Assembly (NCBI GenBank): GCA_013202925.1
Contig: JABMRA010000107.1
Coordinates: 1 to 5,557, forward strand
DNA length: 5,557 nucleotides
Direction: 5' to 3'
Source: Candidatus Omnitrophota bacterium
Lineage (GTDB): Bacteria; Omnitrophota; Gorgyraeia; Gorgyraeales; Gorgyraeaceae
Below are positions 1 through 5,550 of this stretch, one piece after another. The position numbers and the translations under genes were made by a program. Each line of letters begins with the position of its first letter. The first letter of the stretch is position 1. The notes below the pieces were generated by a model. That model was not told where the DNA came from and did no database searches. It saw only the letters and a list, made by a program, of their open reading frames with translations.

Positions 1-4
1 GAAC

Positions 5-14
5 AAAGGAGGAG
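5..14 (+). promoter_or_regulatory. Ribosome binding site of the large gene
   Basis: AAAGGAGGAG contains a full AAGGAGG Shine-Dalgarno core at 6-12, five bases before the GTG at 18. This site decides the start. The codon is GTG rather than ATG, but the spacing is good, a clear signal peptide begins there, and no in-frame Met codon is available until about residue 174. The promoter must lie upstream of the window. Confidence 0.88.
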
Positions 15-17
15 AAG

Positions 18-98
18 GTGAAGTTAAAAAGGCTATTATTTGCATTTAGCATTACTGTGTTAATAGGGGTATTTTTGTCCCCTAATTATTCGTACTCT
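18..98 (+). other. Signal peptide of the large protein
   Basis: Residues 1-27 have a basic n-region (K2, K4, R5), an uninterrupted hydrophobic core at about 6-20 (LLFAFSITVLIGVFL), and a polar c-region. The likely signal peptidase I cut is after S27, with small residues at -3 (S25) and -1 (S27), just before LRVPSS. There is no lipobox cysteine, so it is not a lipoprotein. An uncleaved N-terminal membrane anchor is the main alternative. No other membrane segment is evident in the remaining 1350 residues. Confidence 0.85.
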
Positions 99-3000
99 CT
101 TCGCGTACCTAGTTCCCTTCAGGGTGAAGGCGCGAATTTTTCTGAAAGATTTCGTACAACAGCCAGCGGCGAAAAGACCAGCGCAGAAACTGCTTCCCTG
201 GAAAGCAATAGGAGGTTGTTTAAAATAGCTGGTGTACCCTCAGCAGTTGTCCCTGATAATTTAGCCACAAAGACCAGCGCTTTTACAGCGGTATATTTAA
301 CAGAAAGAGGCCTGAGGGGCGCGGCCAGAGGATTGAGCAGCCAAGATACTATAGATAGGTCCAGGATAAGCGCCATAAAGGATGAGGCAGATGGTGCGGC
401 CAAAAGGATATTTGAAAGAATAATAAGGGAAGCAGGTATTGTTCTAAGGGTGCGAGTTAGCGAAGGCTTTGGTAGAGACGAAGTTGTGGAAAGCTTTAAG
501 GCAAATGAGGTAGTAAATCCAACAGGCACTGAAGGCATGGATGACGCTATTATAGATGTAATAGAAGGTACCAATCCCTTTGTGACCGATGTCGAAGGCA
601 AGGAACTCTCTGAGCTGGCAGAATCAGAATCCGGGGCAACAAGCATAATTGTAACAGGCAAAGGAGTCGAATCAATAGGCAATTGTCCAGATTATTACGC
701 GGATGGTATTTTTACAATTGTTCCAGAGGAGGCGAGGCAGGTCTTTATTGATAATCCCCTGGACCCTGAGGAAACAGCTAAAGACCCTGGTGAAATAGAA
801 GGGCAGTTATCAAGAATAGCCGAGGCCAATGGCTTGACCATTGATGACTTGGAGGTTGTAGTAATGGATAGGGAGAGAGAAAATGAAAGACTGGAGGTCT
901 TAAGTGAACTGCAGGAAAGATATCCAGGCCTAGAGGTTGTAATTATAACAGATGGAACAGTTGCCCATTCTTTAGTAGCTACTTTTGGCAGGATAGAAGG
1001 TAAACATAAGGTTGTTATGACTGTAGGTGGCGCCCCTGAGGTTTTTCTTAATCTTGCAGTATCAAGTATCTTTAAAGAAAAAGGCGCCCTTGCAAGTGTA
1101 AGGATATATTCTAAGACAGTTAATAAGACAAAAGATGGAGGCGATGCCCATAACTTAACAAGAAGATATGATTTTACCAGCAAAGAAAAGGCTGTCATTG
1201 AAGAATTAAGGCCAGATGATAGCAAAGCGATAATTAGAGGTCAGAAGCTTTTTACGCAGGAGGATGTGGAAGGCGGTGTTGAAGGCAGCTTTGCGTTTAT
1301 AACAAATAATGGTGTATTTGGGATAGAAGGCGTACAGAGACTGGACGATGATGCGTATAAGGTAACAATTTTACGTGTTGGAAATGTGGAAGGCGGACCA
1401 AAAGCATGGTTTGAAGATAAGATTTTTGACCAATCCGATATAGATCGTGAAATAGAAAAAGATATAGACATGGCATCAAGGCGTGGCAAAGGCCTTGCTT
1501 CTAACGATGGAATACTTACAATAAAAGATATAAGAGGCAAGGTCATATCTGATATGCAGATACGCGGCAGGTCAGAAGAAGAGATTAGAGAGAGGATAGC
1601 TGTACTAGAGGCTACTACTGGAATATTGGTAAATGGGGCAATGGAAAGAGGGTTAGATCCAAGAGAGGTAATTGTTGCCTACGACGTGCTCATGGGAAAA
1701 ATAGCTGAAGCAACCATAGGTGGAGGAATAAAAGGGAGGCCAAGGGCTCGTATGAGTGAACAAAGAAAGCGCCTGCTTTTACCTACGAGCAATGTCACGG
1801 AAACAGTCCATCAGTTTAAAATGATAAACTCACTGCTAGAAGAGCATAGGCCAGATCTTGTAGACCGTATGGGCCTGGAAGCAGAGGTAGGCCATATTGA
1901 TAAAAAAGTCAAAGACCCCAGGACAGGCAAGATGGTTGCAAAGATGACTCATCCTGCAGCAGTAGCGGTAATGGGCTCGCGGCTTGACGAAGAAGGCCTA
2001 TCTTTTGATCTTATTGCTACTAATAATGGTTCAGGACATGCCACAGAATATGATCCAGAGACCCTTACTCCTATATCTCAGGTTCTCAAGATCAGTCCTT
2101 TCTTGACACAAGTGCTTCAACGTGTGGCACGGAATCATGGGGGCTCCATTGCCCAGCACGGCACTTCTGGAAGCGATATGGGCGAACTTGCTGATCTATC
2201 TAAAATGGGGGTAATTAAATTCAATATAGCTACAAACTATCAACAGATCCTATTGAATGTCTTATCCCTTTTGGATGATGGGTTGGACGGGGATGAATTG
2301 ATGAGAGTAGTACGATCTGATACAGAGGCATTGATAGCTGCTGGCTTTCATGAAAATACAAGGGAAAAGATAAAGGAGTTAGCTAGGGCTATAGAGCAAG
2401 ACCCAAGTGAAGCAGAGATAAAACCAGAGGATAGTTTGTTTATAGAGTTTTTAAAGAGGACATATGCTTATGGTATAAAAAAGAAGAAGATAAACGAGGA
2501 TTCTAGCGCAGAGAAGATCGGCATGCTGATAATCAAAGAGTTTAAGAGGCCTTTAGGCGCGATGGATGAGAAGCTTTATGCGCTTCGTGACTCCACGTTT
2601 CAAGAGGCCATGAACCATTTAGTCAGAACTCGCGATAACGAGTATCTAAGAGCTGTTGGAGCAACCAATACAGCTGAGATTTCTTTACCTGAGTATGGGG
2701 GTGATTTTGCCCCTGGTCATGATGTATTCCAGGCCTTGAGGGGAAGGGGAAGTAGAGAGGCCTTGATTGCAACCAATATTGTAAGTTATGGCCAGATAGA
2801 GGGTCATCTCTTAGCTGCAATGGACCAAAATTCTATTGTTCTATTTGAGGCAGCGCGCTCACAGCTTACATCCTATGCCCTACCTCCAGCCACGCTAGCC
2901 CGGTATATAAAAGAGGCAGTTAGGAGGACAGGTTGTACGCTTCCGATAGTTCTTCACGGAGACCACATGCAGTACTCAGAAGCGCTCTTTAAGCCTATGG

Positions 3001-4151
3001 TAATCCTAAAGGAAGAATACGAAAAGGTTCACGGCGAGGGCTCATTTACAGATGATATAGATATCGATGGCATTGATATGGCAATACTTGACAGGGTCCA
3101 GGAAAGGTTAAAGGAGAACGCTGCGAAGGAACGTGAAGTTATAACAGGTATCCTCGAAGACGTTATTAAGCATGGCTTCACCTCCAACGCTATAGATGCC
3201 TCAACTATTTATGATGAGGTAGCTGGTGACGCAGTTTTAGAGGATTATTTAGAGCATGGAACCCCTGAGCAACAACTCGCTGCTAGTTTAGAAAAAAAGG
3301 GCCTATTGTCACTTGAGTGGGGTACAAGAGTTTTGAAAGAGGAGCCAGCATCCTCGCGTTTAGCAAGCGGTGAGAGCATGAGGAAGTTGCACCTGCTCGA
3401 TATCAAGCTAGGCCTTGGGAGGATATCGGCGGAAGGCGAAACTGTTGGCGATGAATTCAGAGAAAATCTCGCCAATGCGATAACAGGACTTAGCCAAGAA
3501 GAATGGAGAACTCTGGTGGACGGTCTAGACAGTGTAGAAGAAGGAAAAACGAAGGCTATCGCTTTAAACTTTCGGCGTACATATGAATCTCCGACTTCTG
3601 GACCAGGAGGGTTAGCAAGCAACGCCACTATTGCCGATGCTATTCGCGAAGGCCAGAGATTTACACTAGACGGTCGTGGAATAGAGACTTACGAAGGTGT
3701 CACTCTTGACACTGATATACCGGGATTATTAATAGCGCTAGGTGATACGAGACTTGTTGAGCCTCTTGCTACGCGTGTGACAGAAGAAGAATATGATATT
3801 ACCAGCACTACGACGTCACTAGTTCTTTTTAGAGATGACTATGTGATAAGGGCGCCTCGTGGATTCCAAGGGAGGTTTGATGGATTAGAGGACGACCAGA
3901 TAGCGGTTATACTTGTATACACCGAGAAGAATGGCAGTGAAATAGAAACTATTCTAGAGGAAAGGGGATTATCTGAAGAAATAGGTGGAAAGATAATAAT
4001 GCTCAATGTGAACAAACCTGCTAGTCAAGAAGCATTTAATAGAGTGCTTGACGCTAAAGGCTTTGTTGACCTTCGCGACCTAGGTCTGGAGACAGTAGAA
4101 GACCTGCTCAATGATAGAGATTTAGTAAAAGGCTTAGCAGGGGCTGTATAA
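18..4151 (+). CDS. Exported multidomain protein: GlpX-like FBPase domain joined to a rearranged class II aldolase-like region
   Basis: This is a complete 1377-residue protein with a GTG start, a strong Shine-Dalgarno site and a TAA stop, followed by an intrinsic terminator. Order of parts: signal peptide (1-27), polar linker (28-94), class II fructose-1,6-bisphosphatase-like domain (about 95-465), unassigned segment (466-589), block like the C-terminal half of class II fructose-bisphosphate aldolase (590-760), charged mostly helical segment (761-904), block like the N-terminal half of that aldolase (905-1105), and an unrecognised C-terminal region (1119-1377). Short LAS(N/G) linkers sit at about 492, 1114 and 1198. 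Known family chemistry: aldolase makes fructose-1,6-bisphosphate and FBPase removes its 1-phosphate, both normally in the cytoplasm. Typical GlpX is near 335 residues and class II aldolase 280-360, so this protein is far longer. The signal peptide implies export to the periplasm, membrane or surface, where those substrates are not expected. Enzymatic activity is therefore uncertain and a structural or repurposed role is possible. The reading frame is intact over 4.1 kb, so it is not a decayed gene. Confidence 0.9.
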   Translation: MKLKRLLFAFSITVLIGVFLSPNYSYSLRVPSSLQGEGANFSERFRTTASGEKTSAETASLESNRRLFKIAGVPSAVVPDNLATKTSAFTAVYLTERGLRGAARGLSSQDTIDRSRISAIKDEADGAAKRIFERIIREAGIVLRVRVSEGFGRDEVVESFKANEVVNPTGTEGMDDAIIDVIEGTNPFVTDVEGKELSELAESESGATSIIVTGKGVESIGNCPDYYADGIFTIVPEEARQVFIDNPLDPEETAKDPGEIEGQLSRIAEANGLTIDDLEVVVMDRERENERLEVLSELQERYPGLEVVIITDGTVAHSLVATFGRIEGKHKVVMTVGGAPEVFLNLAVSSIFKEKGALASVRIYSKTVNKTKDGGDAHNLTRRYDFTSKEKAVIEELRPDDSKAIIRGQKLFTQEDVEGGVEGSFAFITNNGVFGIEGVQRLDDDAYKVTILRVGNVEGGPKAWFEDKIFDQSDIDREIEKDIDMASRRGKGLASNDGILTIKDIRGKVISDMQIRGRSEEEIRERIAVLEATTGILVNGAMERGLDPREVIVAYDVLMGKIAEATIGGGIKGRPRARMSEQRKRLLLPTSNVTETVHQFKMINSLLEEHRPDLVDRMGLEAEVGHIDKKVKDPRTGKMVAKMTHPAAVAVMGSRLDEEGLSFDLIATNNGSGHATEYDPETLTPISQVLKISPFLTQVLQRVARNHGGSIAQHGTSGSDMGELADLSKMGVIKFNIATNYQQILLNVLSLLDDGLDGDELMRVVRSDTEALIAAGFHENTREKIKELARAIEQDPSEAEIKPEDSLFIEFLKRTYAYGIKKKKINEDSSAEKIGMLIIKEFKRPLGAMDEKLYALRDSTFQEAMNHLVRTRDNEYLRAVGATNTAEISLPEYGGDFAPGHDVFQALRGRGSREALIATNIVSYGQIEGHLLAAMDQNSIVLFEAARSQLTSYALPPATLARYIKEAVRRTGCTLPIVLHGDHMQYSEALFKPMVILKEEYEKVHGEGSFTDDIDIDGIDMAILDRVQERLKENAAKEREVITGILEDVIKHGFTSNAIDASTIYDEVAGDAVLEDYLEHGTPEQQLAASLEKKGLLSLEWGTRVLKEEPASSRLASGESMRKLHLLDIKLGLGRISAEGETVGDEFRENLANAITGLSQEEWRTLVDGLDSVEEGKTKAIALNFRRTYESPTSGPGGLASNATIADAIREGQRFTLDGRGIETYEGVTLDTDIPGLLIALGDTRLVEPLATRVTEEEYDITSTTTSLVLFRDDYVIRAPRGFQGRFDGLEDDQIAVILVYTEKNGSEIETILEERGLSEEIGGKIIMLNVNKPASQEAFNRVLDAKGFVDLRDLGLETVEDLLNDRDLVKGLAGAV
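300..1412 (+). other. Class II fructose-1,6-bisphosphatase (GlpX)-like domain
   Basis: Compared from memory with E. coli GlpX, residues about 95-465 align nearly end to end. KDEADGAAK (121-129) matches the KNTADGAA segment, keeping the equivalents of K29 and D33. SEG (148-150) keeps E57. IDVIEGT (179-185) keeps D85, E88 and T90. GNCPDYYADGIF (221-232) matches the NAPDMY strand. ITDGTVAHS (310-318) matches IPDGDVAAS. VGGAPE (336-341) keeps E213. TNNGVFGIEGV (429-439) matches the TGITKGDLLEG segment. The spacing between the D33 and E57 equivalents is identical (24 residues). Differences: the GEGEID loop reads SEGFGR, losing two acidic residues; DGD reads DGT; the KPRH/DRPRH loop reads DRERE (284-288). 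The fold assignment is good. Catalytic competence is doubtful because some substrate or metal loop positions have changed. Confidence 0.75.
1785..2297 (+). other. Block resembling the C-terminal half of class II fructose-bisphosphate aldolase
   Basis: Residues about 590-760 read like the second half of a class II aldolase TIM barrel. NVTETVHQFKMI (592-603) resembles the helix before strand 5. LEAEVGHI (620-627) matches the VEAELG strand. THPAAVAVM (644-652) sits where the family has TDPEEA. ATNNGSGHATEY (667-678) resembles AIGTAHGxY with the zinc-ligand His at H674. AQHGTSGS (712-719) matches LHGGSG with H714 as the second zinc-type His. GVIKFNIATN (731-740) matches GVxKINIDTD, except that the first Asp is Ala (A738). 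No DH motif precedes this block within 130 residues, so it lacks its own N-terminal half. The assignment is by motif reading only. Confidence 0.65.
2730..3332 (+). other. Block resembling the N-terminal half of class II (GatZ/FBA-type) aldolase
   Basis: Residues about 905-1105 read like the first half of the class II aldolase barrel. ATNIVSYGQIEGHLLAAMDQNSIVLFEAA (918-946) contains the N-terminal strand and helix pattern of aldolases and of the related GatZ/KbaZ subunits (positions N920, E928, S939). LPIVLHGDHM (975-984) matches ALHLDHG, with D982 as the catalytic-Asp equivalent and H983 as the zinc-ligand equivalent. GFTSNAIDAS (1053-1062) matches GFTSVMIDGS. LLSLEWGTRV (1096-1105) could be strand 5. 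The GDH and DAS wording leans slightly toward GatZ. About 70 residues separate DH from GFTS, roughly 45 more than usual. This block comes after, not before, the C-half-like block. Confidence 0.6.
3372..4148 (+). other. Unrecognised C-terminal region of the large protein
   Basis: Residues 1119-1377 follow an ASSRLASG linker and match no family I recognise. A shorter helical part (about 1120-1190, with a SQEEWRTLVDGLD stretch) is separated by a second linker, GPGGLASN (1195-1202), from an acidic alpha/beta-looking part (1203-1377). That part has hydrophobic strands such as DIPGLLIAL (1233-1241), TTTSLVLF (1264-1271), QIAVILVY (1294-1301) and GGKIIMLNV (1323-1331). There are no cysteines, no membrane segment and no sorting motif at the C-terminus. 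I assign no function. Confidence 0.5.
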
Positions 4152-4200
4152 GACTGTAGGCAACACCCCCAACACCAGACGTCCTATTTAGGTACACCCT

Positions 4201-4236
4201 AAAAACCCTGTCCGCCTCAGGCGGACGGGGTTTTTT
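4201..4236 (+). terminator. Intrinsic terminator after the large gene
   Basis: A hairpin with a perfect seven-base GC-rich core, GTCCGCC (4210-4216) and GGCGGAC (4220-4226), closes a TCA loop. A T-G pair, three C-G pairs (4206-4208 with 4228-4230) and an A-tract facing a T-tract (4201-4205 with 4231-4235) extend it. TTTTTT at 4231-4236 completes a classic Rho-independent terminator 50 bases after the stop codon. The A-tract on the 5' side means it could also act on the opposite strand. Confidence 0.93.
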
Positions 4237-4248
4237 ATTGCCCTCCCC

Positions 4249-4291
4249 AAATGCTTGACACTTTAGTCAATGACTAAAGTGTCAAGCATTT
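4249..4291. repeat. Perfect inverted repeat with 21-base arms between the two genes
   Basis: Arms 4249-4269 and 4271-4291 are exact reverse complements around a single central A (4270). The outer part reads TTGACAC...GTGTCAA and the inner part TAGTCA-A-TGACTA. On the plus strand five T (4289-4293) end the second arm, so as RNA it could form a long AT-rich hairpin acting as a second terminator. As DNA it is a very long symmetrical palindrome that could be an operator for a dimeric or tetrameric regulator of trpB, centred about 73 bases before the predicted transcription start. The two roles are not exclusive. Confidence 0.9.
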
Positions 4292-4307
4292 TTGTTGCCC
4301 ATTGCTA

Positions 4308-4336
4308 TTGACAGTCAATGGTTTTTACTATATAAT
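4308..4336 (+). promoter_or_regulatory. Consensus sigma70-type promoter of trpB
   Basis: A perfect -35 box, TTGACA (4308-4313), is followed by exactly 17 bases and a perfect -10 box, TATAAT (4331-4336). Transcription should start near 4343, leaving a leader of about 18 bases before the trpB ATG. The -35 box is embedded in a small palindrome, TTGAC-A-GTCAA (4308-4318), which repeats motifs from the larger inverted repeat upstream, so repression at this point is plausible. Such a full-consensus match implies strong basal activity or tight control by a bound protein. Confidence 0.9.
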
Positions 4337-4349
4337 TTATAAGCTATAT

Positions 4350-4354
4350 AGGAG
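4350..4354 (+). promoter_or_regulatory. Ribosome binding site of trpB
   Basis: AGGAG lies six bases before the ATG at 4361, within the short predicted leader. It supports this ATG as the trpB start. Confidence 0.85.
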
Positions 4355-4360
4355 ACAGAT

Positions 4361-5542
4361 ATGTTACCGGATAAGAAAGGCAAATTTAATGGGTTTGGCG
4401 GCAAGTTTGTGCCTGAGACGCTCATGGTGGCGCTTGAGGAGCTGGAGCGCGAGTATAAAAAGGCGCTCAGGGACGCCAGATTCAAAAGGGAATTAGGTGA
4501 GTTGCTGGAGGTCTATGCTGGCAGGCCGACTCCGCTTTATTTTGCCCGGAATCTCTCAAAAAAAACAGGTGTAAAGATCTATTTGAAGCGCGAAGATCTG
4601 CTGCACACAGGCGCCCACAAGATTAATAATACACTTGGTCAGGTGCTCCTGGCTGTCAGGATGAGTAAGAGGCGTATAATCGCAGAGACAGGCGCTGGCC
4701 AGCACGGGGTCGCCACTGCCACTGCAGCAGCTGTATTTGGCCTCCAGTGTGATGTGTACATGGGCATCGAAGATGTTGAGCGGCAGGCTCTGAATGTATT
4801 TAAAATGAAACTCTTGGGCGCAAAGGTCATCCCTGTTTATTCAGGCAGCAAGACCTTGAAAGACGCTACGAACGAGGCAATAAGGGACTGGGTTACAAAT
4901 GTCCGCACCACACACTATATCATTGGCTCTGTGGTAGGCCCGCATCCGTATCCTGCAATGGTAAGGGATTTCCAGACAGTGATCGGCAAGGAGACCAAAA
5001 AACAGATCCTGCGCTACGAGAAGCGGCTTCCGGATTATCTGGTCGCATGCGTTGGCGGCGGCTCAAATTCAATAGGCCTATTCCACCCATTTTTTAAATC
5101 AAAGGTAAAATTTATCGGCGTAGAGGCAGGCGGCCTTGGCCTTTCAAGCGGCAAACACGGCGCTGCGCTTTGTAAGGGCGAGCCAGGGATCCTGCACGGA
5201 AGCAAAAGTTATTTACTCCAGGACAAGGACGGTCAGGTAAAGATAGCTCATTCTATATCCGCGGGACTCGATTACCCCGGCGTAGGCCCAGAGCATTCCT
5301 ATTACAAAGACATAAAGAGGGCGCAGTATGTAGCTGTCAGTGACAAGCAGGGCCTCGAAGGGTTCAAGATCTTGTGCGAGAAAGAGGGGATCATTCCCGC
5401 GCTGGAGCCGAGCCATGCCATTTATTACACTGTAAAGAAGCTGGCGCCAAAGTTAAAGAGGGGCAAGGTCGTGGTCGTCTGCCTTTCCGGCAGAGGCGAC
5501 AAAGATATTGACATAATAAAAGCTATAAGCCATAAGCTTTAA
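4361..5542 (+). CDS. trpB: Tryptophan synthase beta subunit (TrpB1 type)
   Basis: This cytoplasmic PLP enzyme condenses indole with L-serine to give L-tryptophan, normally in an alpha2-beta2 complex with TrpA that channels indole. The protein has 393 residues, close to the usual 390-400. The N-terminus has the family FGGKFVPETLM pattern. HTGAHKINN (82-90) carries the PLP lysine K87, the same number as in Salmonella. ETGAGQHG (109-116) carries the catalytic glutamate E109. GGGSN (232-236) binds the PLP phosphate. AGLDYPGVGPEHS (301-313) holds the Asp involved in closing the active site. ALEPSHA (347-353) and LSGRGDKD (375-382, S376 at the pyridine nitrogen) complete the site. The GPEH and GRGDKD wording fits TrpB1, the TrpA-partnered form, rather than stand-alone TrpB2. 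It has its own promoter and is separated by two hairpins from the upstream gene, so it is not co-transcribed with it. The DNA is visibly more GC-rich than the large gene (32 of 60 bases at 5101-5160 against 23 of 60 at 1081-1140). Whether trpA follows lies outside the window. Confidence 0.98.
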   Translation: MLPDKKGKFNGFGGKFVPETLMVALEELEREYKKALRDARFKRELGELLEVYAGRPTPLYFARNLSKKTGVKIYLKREDLLHTGAHKINNTLGQVLLAVRMSKRRIIAETGAGQHGVATATAAAVFGLQCDVYMGIEDVERQALNVFKMKLLGAKVIPVYSGSKTLKDATNEAIRDWVTNVRTTHYIIGSVVGPHPYPAMVRDFQTVIGKETKKQILRYEKRLPDYLVACVGGGSNSIGLFHPFFKSKVKFIGVEAGGLGLSSGKHGAALCKGEPGILHGSKSYLLQDKDGQVKIAHSISAGLDYPGVGPEHSYYKDIKRAQYVAVSDKQGLEGFKILCEKEGIIPALEPSHAIYYTVKKLAPKLKRGKVVVVCLSGRGDKDIDIIKAISHKL

Positions 5543-5550
5543 GCTGTAAG
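5521..5550 (+). repeat. Heptanucleotide tandem repeat spanning the trpB stop codon
   Basis: Four successive seven-base units fit AGCNNTA: AGCTATA, AGCCATA, AGCTTTA and AGCTGTA (5521-5548), followed by a partial AG and then seven A. The array encodes the last TrpB residues (from K387/A388 onward) and contains the TAA stop at 5540-5542. Seven is not a multiple of three, so a unit gained or lost would change the C-terminal tail and stop. Catalytic residues lie well upstream and would be unaffected. Confidence 0.75.

Noticed and set aside
119..1546. Several long open frames on the minus strand opposite the large gene (119-682, 695-1225, 1241-1546)
   Set aside because: They are antisense shadows with low-complexity Ser/Leu/Thr-rich translations, no ribosome sites and no family resemblance. 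The plus strand carries clear domain motifs throughout.
3245..3628. Minus-strand frame of 127 codons
   Set aside because: It lies opposite the coding C-terminal part of the large gene, has no promoter or ribosome site, and its translation looks like no protein family.
4187..4203. TTTAGG/CCTAAA six-base hairpin as an antiterminator or riboswitch element
   Set aside because: It is short and AT-rich, overlaps the terminator only in its A-tract, and lies after a stop codon with no riboswitch-like conserved core.
4255..4283. TTGACA at 4255-4260 as an alternative -35 box
   Set aside because: At 16-18 bases downstream there is only AGTGTC-like sequence, with no -10 match. The site is part of the inverted repeat.
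4249..4291. Miniature transposable element (MITE)
   Set aside because: The repeat is only 43 bases with no internal sequence, and I see no flanking target-site duplication.
4152..4360. A trp leader peptide, T-box or attenuator
   Set aside because: There is no small frame with tandem Trp codons and no T-box sequence. The predicted transcript begins only about 18 bases before the ATG.
4302..4496. Plus-strand reading frame of 64 codons overlapping the start of trpB
   Set aside because: It starts inside the promoter region, upstream of the predicted transcription start, has no ribosome site, and runs out of frame through well-conserved trpB codons.
4361..5542. Stand-alone TrpB2-type tryptophan synthase
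   Set aside because: The length of 393, K87 and E109 numbering, and the AGLDYPGVGPEHS and LSGRGDKD motifs fit TrpB1. TrpB2 proteins are usually longer with a different N-terminus.
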